DNA of 47,365 nucleotides from Candidatus Poribacteria bacterium (GCA_003635185.1 PYJA01000134.1:1-47365), one strand, 5' to 3'. Positions 1 through 8,806 are shown, numbered from the stretch's first letter. The notes: generated by a model not told the origin, from the sequence alone. A program made the numbers and translations.

Positions 1-1010
1 CGTGAGTTCGGAAAAAGATTTAAGGTTTTAGAGCAAGCGATGTCTCGGTGATCTGCTGATATTCCGGCAAGTTCAAAGAGGGCTTCTTCTCTAAATAGGT
101 ATAAGCAATCAATGCCGCCACCATATTTACTTGAAAGTTGATAAAACTTCTATGTCGTGTATGTTGGAGTTGCGTTTGCGTTTTTATCTCCTTGATAACT
201 GATTCAATGAGCATCCGTTTCTTGAGCAGCATCGCATCAAAGTCTGATAAAGGTTCCGGCTTCATATTCTTGCGAACCTTATATATCAAGTCAATGTCTT
301 GGGAGCGTAAGTATTCACGCAGGGTTTGGGAAATATATCCCTTATCCGCAAAGAGTTTGCCAAACAGACCGGCTACCATCTGCGGCACAACTTTCCGGTC
401 ATCTGTCGTGGCGGGTGTGAACTCAATACCCAAAAGTTCGCCAGATGTGTTGATACTCAAATGAAGTTTGAACCCATAGAACCAACCGACAGAGTTTTTG
501 CTAAGTGATGCTTGTTCAGCAAAGACTTTGTGTGTCAGAATACGGCGATTGTGGCAGACCGGTATAGGTGTAGAATCAACAAAGGAGATACCATCACAGG
601 TGCCAAAGCGTGTGTAAAGATAAACAGACAATGGTTCAAGCACTTCTTGTTGAAGTTCCACAAAACGATTGTAGCTCACCAAGTTCGGGAAGGCCCATCG
701 CAAATAGTGTCGCACGTGTTTTTCATAATAATCTTTCAATGTTTGATATCCGCTTTGATGAAAAAGAATAAGGATCGTCATCACCTCACTGGGATGTAAA
801 GTGCGCGAGCGTCCCCGCTTTTCAGGGCGTTGGCTTGCGGGCAGTTGATGCGCTGCTTTATATTTTTCATACACAATTAAAAAGTCGTCAATTTCACAAA
901 AAAGTGATACAATAGTCATTAGAGAACTCCTTGATAAAGTATGGATTACTTCATTATACTAAAGGGGTTCTCTTTATACCATAAATACTTACTTTTTTTC
1001 CGAACTCACG
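1..1010 (-). mobile_element. IS982-type insertion sequence
   Basis: The element is bounded by a perfect 16-bp terminal inverted repeat, CGTGAGTTCGGAAAAA at 1-16 and its complement ending at 1010. It holds one transposase gene on the minus strand. The window starts exactly at or inside the left end, so the left flank and any target duplication cannot be seen. The right flank begins TTACAATAGA. The transposase frame is open and both ends are present, so the copy looks intact and possibly active. Confidence 0.85.
20..919 (-). CDS. IS982 family transposase
   Basis: This 299-residue DDE transposase would cut and join the ends of the surrounding insertion sequence. The catalytic acidic residues can be placed at D115 (in FVDSTPIPVC), D192 (in LFADKGYIS) and E239 (in LIESVIKEIK), with the ADKGY and ESVIKEIK blocks typical of IS982. 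The length matches the family (about 290-300 residues). The N-terminal part carries the LHPSEVMTILILFHQSGYQTLKDYY-type region, which is also usual for the family. The gene fills nearly the whole element and has no frameshift. Opposite-strand frames within it are shadows. Confidence 0.93.
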   Translation of the reverse strand: MTIVSLFCEIDDFLIVYEKYKAAHQLPASQRPEKRGRSRTLHPSEVMTILILFHQSGYQTLKDYYEKHVRHYLRWAFPNLVSYNRFVELQQEVLEPLSVYLYTRFGTCDGISFVDSTPIPVCHNRRILTHKVFAEQASLSKNSVGWFYGFKLHLSINTSGELLGIEFTPATTDDRKVVPQMVAGLFGKLFADKGYISQTLREYLRSQDIDLIYKVRKNMKPEPLSDFDAMLLKKRMLIESVIKEIKTQTQLQHTRHRSFINFQVNMVAALIAYTYLEKKPSLNLPEYQQITETSLALKP

Positions 1011-1038
1011 TTACAATAGATTTTAGTCTGAAACAAAT

Positions 1039-1067
1039 TTGCATTGCTGGAAAAAAAATGGTATCAT
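1039..1067 (+). promoter_or_regulatory. probable sigma-70 promoter
   Basis: TTGCAT at 1039-1044 and TATCAT at 1062-1067 are separated by 17 bp. They lie 45 bp upstream of the first gene of the yggS-proC-lspA run and just outside the right end of the insertion sequence. A short hairpin, TTTAGTC/GACTAAA, lies at about 1080-1105, between promoter and gene. Assigned by consensus only. Confidence 0.5.
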
Positions 1068-1111
1068 TTAAGTGACCAATTTTAGTCGTCGGTCTGAGAC
1101 TAAAGTGAGAC

Positions 1112-1468
1112 TTGGAAATGCGCCCTTTATTTGTATCGTTATCAACTTTAACGTGTATTCTCGGTCTCATCTTCATTATGCGGGGTTATTTCCATCCTGC
1201 TAAATATCAAAAGGAGTTGTCTAAGAAAACTACGACTGCAGTTAGAGTAACCCAAGTTTACACAGAGGCTAATCATTTTGTGATAGTCGGTATCGGAATT
1301 GTTAGCTTAGGTATATTGATCACCTTTATCGGCACACAAATAGACACTGATGAGTGGAAAAATCTATATTCACGTTTAACTGGTAAAACAGAGAAGAAGT
1401 CAAAAGTTACGGATAACCCCGAAGAAACATTAGAACGTGAGGAAAATGGGATTGAATCAGATTCCTGA
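1112..1468 (+). CDS. small two-helix membrane protein, unknown
   Basis: I do not recognise this protein of about 118 residues. It has two hydrophobic segments, at about residues 5-24 and 55-75. A short polar loop separates them, and a charged tail rich in Lys and Glu follows. A TTG at 1112 opens the frame. The ATG six bases later (1118) is an equally plausible start, since neither has a strong ribosome binding site. The 3' end overlaps the start of yggS in another frame, which suggests translational coupling and a shared transcript. It is probably an inner-membrane protein, and its place at the head of an envelope and cell-division-linked gene run is the only functional hint. Confidence 0.6.
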   Translation: MEMRPLFVSLSTLTCILGLIFIMRGYFHPAKYQKELSKKTTTAVRVTQVYTEANHFVIVGIGIVSLGILITFIGTQIDTDEWKNLYSRLTGKTEKKSKVTDNPEETLEREENGIESDS

Positions 1469-2165
1469 CAACTTTATAAGCGTCAAGGAACGTATTGCAG
1501 CAGCTGCAGGACGGAGTGGCCGTGCCCCGGATTCAATAAAACTCGTTACAGTTACGAAAGGACGTTCAATAACAGAGATTCAGACAGTCCTTGCAGCTGG
1601 TGTAACCGATATTGGAGAAAACCGCGTGCAGGAAGCACAGCAGAAATACGAGCCAATTCATTCCTCTCTCGCAGCATCAGGCTTGCAAATGTGTGAATGG
1701 CACCTTGTCGGACATCTGCAGAGGAACAAAGTGAAATCTGCTTTAGAGATGTTTAGTTTAATCCATTCAGTAGATAGTTTGCGACTTTTAGCGGAGATAG
1801 CACGCCGCGCAGAAGGACGCGAACAACAAGCGGAGATATTAATTCAAATCAATACAACTGGTGAAGCAAGTAAGTTCGGCTTAGATTCGGAGGATGTGTT
1901 CGGTTTTTTAGAAAAGTCCCAAATGTATTCAGGCGTACGCATTGTCGGGTTAATGACAATGGGGATGTTAAGTTCTTCCCCAGAGGTAAATCGCCCAGCA
2001 TTTGCATCGTTGAGAACGCTTTCAGAAAAGATAACGGCCGAGAAATTTCCCAGTATAACAATGCAATATCTCTCCATGGGGATGACAAATGATTTTGAGG
2101 TTGCAATCGAAGAAGGAGCAAACCTTGTTAGAATAGGTAGGGCAATTTTTGAAACCACGATTTAA
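1446..2165 (+). CDS. yggS: YggS/YlmE-type PLP homeostasis protein
   Basis: This is a PLP-binding, TIM-barrel protein of the YggS/PROSC family, which buffers pyridoxal phosphate and affects amino-acid metabolism but has no known enzymatic reaction. The PLP-binding lysine is in the KLVTVTKGR block (K38 counted from ATG 1446). IGENRVQEAQQK, HLVGHLQRNK and LSMGMTNDFEVAIEEGANLVRIGRAIF-type blocks follow in family order. Length (239 residues) is typical. I chose ATG 1446, which is preceded by GAGG; an in-frame GTG at 1437 would add three residues. It is followed by proC and yggT, the same neighbourhood as in many bacteria. Confidence 0.92.
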   Translation: MGLNQIPDNFISVKERIAAAAGRSGRAPDSIKLVTVTKGRSITEIQTVLAAGVTDIGENRVQEAQQKYEPIHSSLAASGLQMCEWHLVGHLQRNKVKSALEMFSLIHSVDSLRLLAEIARRAEGREQQAEILIQINTTGEASKFGLDSEDVFGFLEKSQMYSGVRIVGLMTMGMLSSSPEVNRPAFASLRTLSEKITAEKFPSITMQYLSMGMTNDFEVAIEEGANLVRIGRAIFETTI

Positions 2166-2220
2166 TACAAGTTATCTTGAATTTGAGCGTGAGTTCTAAA
2201 GTATCTTTTTTAGGAGAAAA

Positions 2221-3039
2221 ATGGTGGTAGATAACCTAAAATTGGGTGTGATTGGTGTGGGAAAAATGGGTGGTATTATTGCAAGAAGTATTGCTGGCCG
2301 TCTGCTTCCAGCACAACAGATTTGGATTACTGATCTGGACAGAAAACTGGTTACCCAACTCTGTGAAGAGAAAAATGTGAACGCTGCATCAGACATCAAC
2401 GAACTCATTAAAAAGACAGATGTTATCCTATGTGCAGTTCCGCCCGTAGCGGTTCCCCACATCCTACCACAAGTAACACACAGTCTCTCATCTCCGCAAT
2501 GGATTATTAGTATCGCTGCAGGTGTTACAACTGAAACACTTGAATCATACTTTGAAAATCCGCCCCCGGTTGTTCGTGTGATGCCAAATATTGCGGCTTC
2601 CGTTGAAGCAGCAATCTCTGTGTTAACAGCTGGGAGTGTCGCAGATGAGAAACATATTGCCATAGCACAGCAAATATTCAACGCTTGTGGTACTACATTA
2701 GTTATGGAGGAACGTCATCTAAATGCGGTTACAGGAGTTAGCGGTAGCGGTCCTGCTTATGTTGCGCTTTTCATAGAAGCATTAGCAGATGCTGGTGTAC
2801 ATGTCGGTTTACCACGGCAAGATGCACAAACTTTGGCAATACATACGGTTTTGGGGGGCGCGACGATGTTAGCGCAATCTCAAGAACACCCCGCTGTACT
2901 CAAGAACCGAGTCACAACACCGGGGGGAACAACGGCTGCGGGACTTCATGCACTTGAACGAGGTGGTTTGCGCGCAACGCTTGCCGAGGCAATCCTTGCT
3001 GCAACGGAACGGGCACAACAACTTGGCACGGAAAAGTAG
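2221..3039 (+). CDS. proC: pyrroline-5-carboxylate reductase
   Basis: This enzyme catalyses the last step of proline synthesis, the NAD(P)H reduction of pyrroline-5-carboxylate in the cytoplasm. The Rossmann start GVIGVGKMGGIIARS is at residues 9-23. RVMPNIAASV, VTGVSGSGPAYV and the signature region PGGTTAAGLHALERGGLR follow. At 272 residues it is full length. The ATG follows AGGAGAAAA. It lies 55 bp after yggS and 17 bp before yggT, in one apparent operon. Pairing of yggS with proC is common and fits the PLP-linked amino-acid role of YggS. Confidence 0.96.
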   Translation: MVVDNLKLGVIGVGKMGGIIARSIAGRLLPAQQIWITDLDRKLVTQLCEEKNVNAASDINELIKKTDVILCAVPPVAVPHILPQVTHSLSSPQWIISIAAGVTTETLESYFENPPPVVRVMPNIAASVEAAISVLTAGSVADEKHIAIAQQIFNACGTTLVMEERHLNAVTGVSGSGPAYVALFIEALADAGVHVGLPRQDAQTLAIHTVLGGATMLAQSQEHPAVLKNRVTTPGGTTAAGLHALERGGLRATLAEAILAATERAQQLGTEK

Positions 3040-3056
3040 GAAAGGTATTCACCTTA

Positions 3057-3323
3057 ATGCCGTATCTTGCATATTTACTCAGAGAAGCACTGAATCTGTA
3101 CTCGTTGATTGTCCTGGTAAACGTCTTACTTTCATGGGTGGTGTTCGGAACGCAAAATTTAACTGTCCGGCGAATTTATTTGATGACAGGTAAAATCGTT
3201 GATCCGCTATTACAACCTATTCGAAACCTATTTTATCCGATGACTCGGAATTTGGGAATTGACTTTTCTCCGATAATTTTACTCATTCTCTTGCAAGTTC
3301 TCAGGTCATGGTTGTATCCGTAA
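3057..3323 (+). CDS. yggT: YggT family membrane protein
   Basis: This small inner-membrane protein (88 residues) is of the YggT/YlmG family. It has two hydrophobic stretches, at about residues 5-28 and 68-86. The conserved middle VDPLLQPIRNLFYP is followed by the family FSPIILLILLQ block. The biochemical role is unknown; in other bacteria the family lies near cell-division genes and has been linked to osmotic tolerance and envelope assembly. Its position between proC and the synthetase-like gene matches the ylm cluster that precedes ileS and lspA in many genomes. Confidence 0.88.
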   Translation: MPYLAYLLREALNLYSLIVLVNVLLSWVVFGTQNLTVRRIYLMTGKIVDPLLQPIRNLFYPMTRNLGIDFSPIILLILLQVLRSWLYP

Positions 3324-3397
3324 ACTATCTTGAGTCTGGTATATATCAAACTATTTCGTAACTTCGTGCTATCTATTAGGGCACAACTATTGGTTTT

Positions 3398-5986
3398 ATG
3401 AAAAAGGCAAAATCTCCATCAGGAAACACTTCTCCAAAACATTATCGGGGTAAATCTAAGAAAGAAAACCTAACATCTGCCCCAACTGAGAGTGTTTTAA
3501 ACAGTTCCGATGAAGCGGAAATTCTCAAATTGTGGACAACTCAAAATGTCTACAAGGTTGATGAAAAAACTACGGAATTACCGACTTACGTAATCCGAGA
3601 AATGCCTACCCCTGTCCATACATTGAGCATTGACACACTGCGCAGTAAAATTTATCAAGATATTTTTCTCAAATATGAAATAATGCATGGGCATACTGTC
3701 GCTTATTCACCACTCTGGGAAACCTCGCCTTTCAGCATTGAGGCGAGCGTAATTAGGGAAGATGCGGCTACTGCTGCGGAAAATATCATCAATTTCCGAA
3801 AACAGTGCCGAGAATTTTACAGCCAACAATTGGAAGCGCAACAGCAGAAATTGCAGAAACTCGGAATTTTTGCTGATTGGAGTTCTGCTGAAAAAATATT
3901 GGAGGCACGCTTCGAAACTAAACTTTTTAGTTTCTTTGACCGACTACGGGAGACTAAATTCCTCCGTGATGAACTGAAACTTAGCTATTGGTGTACAAAA
4001 TGTGTTGCCCCGTTGGAAGTCGGTAAAACAGTTACATCGGTTTCTAATAGCGTCTTAGATACCTATGTAAAGTTTCCATTCAACAACGGTTTTGAAGAAT
4101 TCGGTAAAGATGTCTTTTTCGTTGTCCGTTTCCCATTTTCTCAATTGTGGGAAGTCGCTGGAACAATTGCAGTCGGAATTTATGAAAGTACCACCTTTTT
4201 GCTGACTGAATTTGAAAACCAATATCTAATTTTTTCTGAACCACAATTCAAGAAATTTGTTGATCCAAACACGAAACGTAAGAAATATCCAGTCCCTATT
4301 GCAAAATTAAAAGCAACGCAGTTTAATAATTGCACTATTTCACACCCGCTTTTTTCACTAAGCGACTTGCCTTTTTTTCAAATACCGAAGAAAATCGTGG
4401 AAAGCATTTCTGATTCATCGCAAAAAAAGGAATTGTTAGCGGGCATCATCCCTCTAAATCCTGCACACCATTCGTTGAGTTATAGCGTCTTCAATACATT
4501 ACCAGAGATACACAATTCTACCGATGCAAAATTTATAGCATCCACACCAATAACTTCCATTTTTGACGAAATCGGCAGGTTTACAGAAGATGCAGATACC
4601 TTGTGTGGATTAAATTTGTCTGATGCAATTCAGTTTATTAGTGATGAATTGGAAAATCGTGGATGCTTAATGAAAGCGAGAAAACAGAAAATAAAACAAC
4701 TTGAATGTCAACACTGTAAGGGTTTGTCAGTTTCCCGTCCTTACCGTCATTGGATGTTTCCCGTTACTTCTAATGGCGTTAAAAAGGCGGTTGCAAAATC
4801 ATCTGAGTATTGGGAGCATTACGATGACGAGATAAGGGACGATATTCAAAGTGAAATGATGCGTACCTCTGATATGCCTATTTCATCACAGCGTCAATGG
4901 GGCATACTACTTCCCATACTAAGATGTGATAATTGCAGCAGCCTAATTACAGATAAAAAGATCCTTCGTACTGTTCGTAGTTCTATTCGTCGTGGTTCCG
5001 AACATTGGTTCCGTTTGAGTGTAGAAGAACTATTGCCCGCAGATACGGTCTGCATGAACTGTCATTCAAAGGACTTCCGTAAGGAGACCACTTACATTGA
5101 AAATCATTTTGCAAACTTACTCCAAACGCTTGACACCTCAGATTTTAAGAAATCTCCCGATGTTGCTTCCACGAATGTCGTTTTTGCACCACCAACTGCT
5201 TTTTTAAAATGGTTAGCGGAGTTAAGTATGCTTTCAGTAGCATTTCAGATTAACCGATCTGTTAAAGCAAGCCAACCGTTTAAATTCTTAAAACTGAATA
5301 GAATTGCTGACGCGGTGTGGAACACCGAGGTACAGGAAAAATTCCTAAAAAAATATCCCGCAGATGTTTTACGGTTAATTTCGATAACCCCAGAATTACA
5401 TCAAGATCAGCTTGAAGGAGACGGGACCAAACAACTTGAAGCGTTGTTAGAAGCGTATAATCACAAATATGCACAGCTTAAAAAGATATTATATCAGACA
5501 GCCGAACTGTTGACAAACTTTGAGAAGAAGGGATATTCGGATACACATACTATTTTGTCAAACGAACATGGTACGGAAGTTTCTGACGTACTGTTAGGAC
5601 CAGATGTGCTTGCAGTTTCGTTAACCAATAAACTTTTGATTGATATTGAGGCAGCATATCAGAAAAGAGATTTCTACGGAATGTGGCAATTATTGTACGA
5701 TTTCTGTCGGACGGACCTTCAGTTTTATATTGAACTCTGTGGATCCGAAGTTATAGATAAGAGGTTAGAGTCCGTGCAGCTTGCTGTCTCATCAATATTA
5801 AAAGTTATTTTACAGCGCCTTGCCCCGCTTCACCCTTTCTTAGCCGAAGAGATTTTTGCTCAGACAAATTCCTCTATAGGTAGTATATTTCAAGATAAAT
5901 GGAACAAGTTACCAAAAATCTCTCAGCAATTTGATACGGAGACTGAATGGGAATCATTGAAGAAAATCCATCAATCAACAAACTAA
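3398..5986 (+). CDS. degenerate isoleucyl-tRNA synthetase paralogue (pseudoenzyme)
   Basis: This 862-residue protein aligns in my reading with class Ia IleRS from end to end, but the catalytic motifs are gone. The HIGH region (residues 69-80) reads MPTPVHTLSIDT. The following conserved block, normally GWDCHGLPIE, reads LWETSPFSIE (106-115). The KMSKS region (about 628-643) reads FKFLKLNRIADAVWNT. The editing-domain TTRPWTLP and GTGIVHTAPGHG blocks are also unrecognisable. Scaffold features persist: the Cys pairs C199/C202, C437/C440, C510/C513 and C552/C555, the RQWGILLPI and HWFRLSVEELLP blocks, and KKYPADVLRL. There is no frameshift or stop over 2.6 kb, which argues that the product is used. 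It sits directly before lspA, the usual ileS position. A catalytically competent IleRS must exist elsewhere. A regulatory or tRNA-binding role is possible but unproven. Confidence 0.85.
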   Translation: MKKAKSPSGNTSPKHYRGKSKKENLTSAPTESVLNSSDEAEILKLWTTQNVYKVDEKTTELPTYVIREMPTPVHTLSIDTLRSKIYQDIFLKYEIMHGHTVAYSPLWETSPFSIEASVIREDAATAAENIINFRKQCREFYSQQLEAQQQKLQKLGIFADWSSAEKILEARFETKLFSFFDRLRETKFLRDELKLSYWCTKCVAPLEVGKTVTSVSNSVLDTYVKFPFNNGFEEFGKDVFFVVRFPFSQLWEVAGTIAVGIYESTTFLLTEFENQYLIFSEPQFKKFVDPNTKRKKYPVPIAKLKATQFNNCTISHPLFSLSDLPFFQIPKKIVESISDSSQKKELLAGIIPLNPAHHSLSYSVFNTLPEIHNSTDAKFIASTPITSIFDEIGRFTEDADTLCGLNLSDAIQFISDELENRGCLMKARKQKIKQLECQHCKGLSVSRPYRHWMFPVTSNGVKKAVAKSSEYWEHYDDEIRDDIQSEMMRTSDMPISSQRQWGILLPILRCDNCSSLITDKKILRTVRSSIRRGSEHWFRLSVEELLPADTVCMNCHSKDFRKETTYIENHFANLLQTLDTSDFKKSPDVASTNVVFAPPTAFLKWLAELSMLSVAFQINRSVKASQPFKFLKLNRIADAVWNTEVQEKFLKKYPADVLRLISITPELHQDQLEGDGTKQLEALLEAYNHKYAQLKKILYQTAELLTNFEKKGYSDTHTILSNEHGTEVSDVLLGPDVLAVSLTNKLLIDIEAAYQKRDFYGMWQLLYDFCRTDLQFYIELCGSEVIDKRLESVQLAVSSILKVILQRLAPLHPFLAEEIFAQTNSSIGSIFQDKWNKLPKISQQFDTETEWESLKKIHQSTN

Positions 5987-6008
5987 TATCAATAGGATAA
6001 ATAAGATA

Positions 6009-6503
6009 GTGAGTTCTCCATTTCAATATTTCAAAAATGTTTTACCGTTAATAGTGGTAGCGATCCCCGCATTATTGCTTGATATTGTCACTAAGTGGCT
6101 TGTGCGCATGCATATTCCAAAAGGGGGAGGTTATCCAATTATTCCAGGTTTTTTTAATCTACGGCATGATAGAAACACAGGTGCTGCTTTCGGGATTCTA
6201 TCAGATCAGCGGATGTTGTTAGTTATCATAACAATTGCTGCATTAATCTTTATTTTCATCTATTCTTTCAGATTCCGTAACAGTCGATGGATGCAAACTG
6301 CATTGGGTTTTCTACTTGGTGGAGCAGTTGGAAACTTTATTGACCGTATCTACTTAGGTGAAGTCGTTGATTTTTTGCAGTTTGGCATAGAAAGTAAGAG
6401 GCTGTTTTGGCCTACTTTTAACGTCGCGGATGTATCTGTGTGTATAGGGGCGGGGATGCTCATTTTTTACCTCTTTCGGATTCAGAATCGGAGTGTTAAT
6501 TGA
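6009..6503 (+). CDS. lspA: lipoprotein signal peptidase
   Basis: This is signal peptidase II, the inner-membrane aspartic protease that removes signal peptides from prolipoproteins after lipidation. It has four hydrophobic segments. The family motifs are NTGAAFGIL (residues 56-64), GGAVGNFIDRIYLGEVVDF with catalytic D121, and FNVADVSVCIG with catalytic D141. Length (164 residues) is normal. The start is GTG at 6009, 22 bp after the synthetase-like gene. Several proteins in this window, encoded at 13752, 14925 and 17399, carry lipoboxes and would be substrates. Confidence 0.95.
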   Translation: MSSPFQYFKNVLPLIVVAIPALLLDIVTKWLVRMHIPKGGGYPIIPGFFNLRHDRNTGAAFGILSDQRMLLVIITIAALIFIFIYSFRFRNSRWMQTALGFLLGGAVGNFIDRIYLGEVVDFLQFGIESKRLFWPTFNVADVSVCIGAGMLIFYLFRIQNRSVN

Positions 6504-6543
6504 ACTGGCAATTAAAGCACTATGTAAACCTAAGTTGCCACTA

Positions 6544-6600
6544 TGTAGCACAATCTGTTAGATTGTGCCTGTGAGGACGCAAACTGACAGTTTGCGCTAC
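6544..6600. repeat. paired palindromic core modules
   Basis: Two adjacent hairpins occupy most of the gap after lspA: GCACAATCTGTTAGATTGTGC (a perfect dyad, 6548-6568) and CGCAAACTGACAGTTTGCG (6578-6596), framed by TGTAGC on the left and GCTAC on the right. The same framing and the same kind of paired dyads recur at 40995-41054, and a single one at 43379-43407. They may fold in RNA and could end lspA transcription, but there is no U-tract. Confidence 0.75.
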
Positions 6601-6682
6601 GATATTTTGTTTGGGTTATGCAAGATAGAAAAATCTGCCTCCTTTTTCATAAAGACCTCCACATAAAGTAAAGGTTGAAATT

Positions 6683-7267
6683 ATGTTCAAATTTAGAATT
6701 CACATATTTGTGGTCACTTTAGCAACTATTTTCGCGTTAGGACCGCAATCAGAAGCACAAAATCAGAGTGTTCCGCCAACACAACAAACTCAAGAAACAC
6801 ATGAAGAGGAGTATAGCGAAAGTGCCTTACGTCGATTTGAGATTGTTACGTTAAGCTCACTCCCCTTTACAGCAGTCCACAGTTATTTAGGGGTTCGTGG
6901 TATAAAGATGATACAGACGAATAAAATCGCGCCAGAATTAACACCACAAAATTACCGCGTAATGGGAATCGCTGCTGTTTCGTTTTCACTATTTATCGGT
7001 ATTTGGGACTGGTTGCATACCCGTAATGTAGATAGGTCTGCACCAAGTGTCCCGGGACGAAAACCGCCATCGCCTCCCACTGATGACGGTATTCCTCCTG
7101 ACGGCAGTATTGCTCGTGCTCCCATTTTCGGTCCACATGCAAATAGATATGGTGTCTCAACATATTTAGGACAACTACCGCCCTACGCAGCACATACTGG
7201 GTTGAATAGGTGGACAGCGGATCCACCTGCCGGTTTTGTTATCCCGCTATTTGAAATACGGTTTTAA
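6683..7267 (+). CDS. exported protein of unknown function
   Basis: I do not recognise this 194-residue protein. It starts with a clear signal peptide (hydrophobic residues 7-20, probable cleavage after SEA near residue 25). A Gln/Glu-rich linker follows, then a hydrophobic pair of segments at about residues 55-72 and 95-112 that may be membrane helices. The C-terminal half is Pro-rich (PSVPGRKPPSPPTDDG) and probably unstructured, ending in IPLFEIRF, whose terminal Phe would fit an outer-membrane or envelope protein. It stands alone between repeats, with no operon partner. Confidence 0.55.
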   Translation: MFKFRIHIFVVTLATIFALGPQSEAQNQSVPPTQQTQETHEEEYSESALRRFEIVTLSSLPFTAVHSYLGVRGIKMIQTNKIAPELTPQNYRVMGIAAVSFSLFIGIWDWLHTRNVDRSAPSVPGRKPPSPPTDDGIPPDGSIARAPIFGPHANRYGVSTYLGQLPPYAAHTGLNRWTADPPAGFVIPLFEIRF

Positions 7268-7306
7268 TTATTTTTTATTACGCAATAACTCATGGAAGAT
7301 AGGTAT

Positions 7307-7466
7307 TATAGTAAACTTTAGAATTAATTGAACATTATGAGCTGTTCAACCAGCAAACCGAAACGAACGCAGACGCTGTCCCATAACCTGCCAGGTTGTG
7401 CAGAAACGGAACACAACCTGGCAGGTTATGGGACAAAATGTCCCTTTAATTCTAAATATTACCATA
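7307..7466. mobile_element. MITE family A, copy 1
   Basis: About 160 bp with ends TATAGTAAAC and ATATTACCATA. Inside are subterminal AATTAATTGAACAT and ATGTCCCTTTAATT blocks and a large central palindrome (arms about 7380-7400 and 7412-7432, core TAACCTGCCAGGTTGTG). The same shell recurs at 28895-29056 and 35163-35322. There is no coding capacity. It fills most of the 417-bp gap between 7268 and 7684; the remainder (about 7467-7684) shows only a partial GTCCGTTGGGTAGAACGGA hairpin. Confidence 0.75.
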
Positions 7467-7684
7467 ACGTAAGTTTGATAAATTCTGTCCGTTGGGTAGA
7501 ACGGAAATGGACACTAAAAACAGCCCTAAAAAGTGGGCGTTGACTCATTTGCAGTTGATATTACCGAAAAAATAAGTAAAACCCTACTCTTTATTCCTGC
7601 CAAGGCGGTTCGATTGTTAGGTTTCGCTCTACTCAACAGACAATATTTTGATAGACAGAACAATAGGTTTTGATATAACCTGTT

Positions 7685-8800
7685 ATGAACACTAAAGACA
7701 TAGAAGCACTTGCATCTTTTGATTTTCCGATAGAACATTTCCATGACCGCAGCACGCGTTGGCTACTTGAGGATAGTGATAACGTGCGGGGACTGTTAGA
7801 AATTGTCGCGGAGCATCTTGTAGAGAAACTTGATTTTAGTCGACTCTTACACGTCAACAGAACCTTTATTCCGGATAACCTTCGGCAGCAGGAGTCGGAC
7901 CTCGTGTATAGAGTGCCGTTTCGTGGGGAATCGGCAACAGATGAACTACTGATTTATATCCTGATAGAGCATCAATCGACGGTAGACATAACGATGGGGT
8001 TCCGTGTGCTGTTTTATATGACACAGATATGGGATTTCCAACGGCGCGAGTTGGAGTCAAACAACGTTCCCAAAAGTGTGTGGCGGTTGCGTCCGATTAT
8101 TCCGATTGTGCTTTACACTGGAGACCGGAGGTGGCAGACACCGATAGCACTTAGCACGATGATGGATTTGCCCGATACACTTGCAGCGTTCGTGCCAAAA
8201 TTTGAGACACTTTTTCTCAGCGTCAAGGACGCAGACGCAGCGTCCCTTACTAAAACAGATCATCCATTAGGTTGGTTGCTCACCGTGCTGCAAAAAGAAC
8301 ACGCAACCAAGGCGGACATACGCGCCGCGCTGATAGAAGCGGTGACACATCTCGATACCCTTGACGCAGAAAAGGTTGAGCAGTGGCGCCGCGCAATCTT
8401 CTATCTTTACCTATTGATCCTGCATTGCCGGCCACCTACAGAACACGAAGAACTGAAAACACTGGTTCATCAGCAAATGACAAAACCATCCCACAAACAG
8501 GAGGGGGAAACAATGGCACAAACAATGGCTGAATACCTATTTCAACAAGGACAAGAACGAGGGGAAAAGCTCGGAGAAAAACGCGGAGAAAAACGCGGAG
8601 AAAAACGCGGAGAAAAACGCGGAGAATTGCGGGCAAAACGGGAAGCGCTCCTGAAATTGCTCCACTTGCAATTTGACGCTGTCCCCGAATCTGTTACCAA
8701 CAAAGTTTCTAAAATTCGGAGTGTCTCCCGACTTGACAAGCTTTTTGAGCAGGCAGCTACCGCAAAAACAATCGATCAAATAGATTGGGAAAACGCTTAG
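7685..8800 (+). CDS. Rpn family PD-(D/E)XK nuclease / transposase_31-like
   Basis: This 371-residue protein resembles the Rpn family (recombination-promoting nucleases, once called putative transposases). An N-terminal domain (about residues 1-210) carries the PD-(D/E)XK core, with ESDLVYRV giving the Asp and LLIYILIEHQS the Glu-x-Gln, preceded by the helical block LLEIVAEHLVEKLDF. A helical middle and a tail similar to DUF4351 follow. Residues about 290-318 are a low-complexity GEKRGEKRGE stretch encoded by a perfect 12-bp tandem repeat. Family members promote RecA-independent recombination through DNA cleavage, and this is inferred here. It is unlinked to a toxin or restriction partner. Confidence 0.8.
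   Translation: MNTKDIEALASFDFPIEHFHDRSTRWLLEDSDNVRGLLEIVAEHLVEKLDFSRLLHVNRTFIPDNLRQQESDLVYRVPFRGESATDELLIYILIEHQSTVDITMGFRVLFYMTQIWDFQRRELESNNVPKSVWRLRPIIPIVLYTGDRRWQTPIALSTMMDLPDTLAAFVPKFETLFLSVKDADAASLTKTDHPLGWLLTVLQKEHATKADIRAALIEAVTHLDTLDAEKVEQWRRAIFYLYLLILHCRPPTEHEELKTLVHQQMTKPSHKQEGETMAQTMAEYLFQQGQERGEKLGEKRGEKRGEKRGEKRGELRAKREALLKLLHLQFDAVPESVTNKVSKIRSVSRLDKLFEQAATAKTIDQIDWENA
8572..8619 (+). repeat. 12-bp tandem repeat inside the Rpn gene
   Basis: Four perfect copies of CGGAGAAAAACG lie back to back, with a diverged fifth copy after them and a partial copy before. Each unit encodes GEKR in frame. Since 12 bp keeps the frame, slippage would change only the length of this charged linker. 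Confidence 0.92.
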
Positions 8801-8806
8801 AAAAAA

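Noticed and set aside
138..799. Plus-strand open frames within the insertion sequence
   Set aside because: They are antisense shadows of the transposase with no family features.
7561..7620. Possible tRNA (GGTTCGATTGTTAG T-arm-like)
   Set aside because: No acceptor stem, anticodon arm or D-arm could be built around it.
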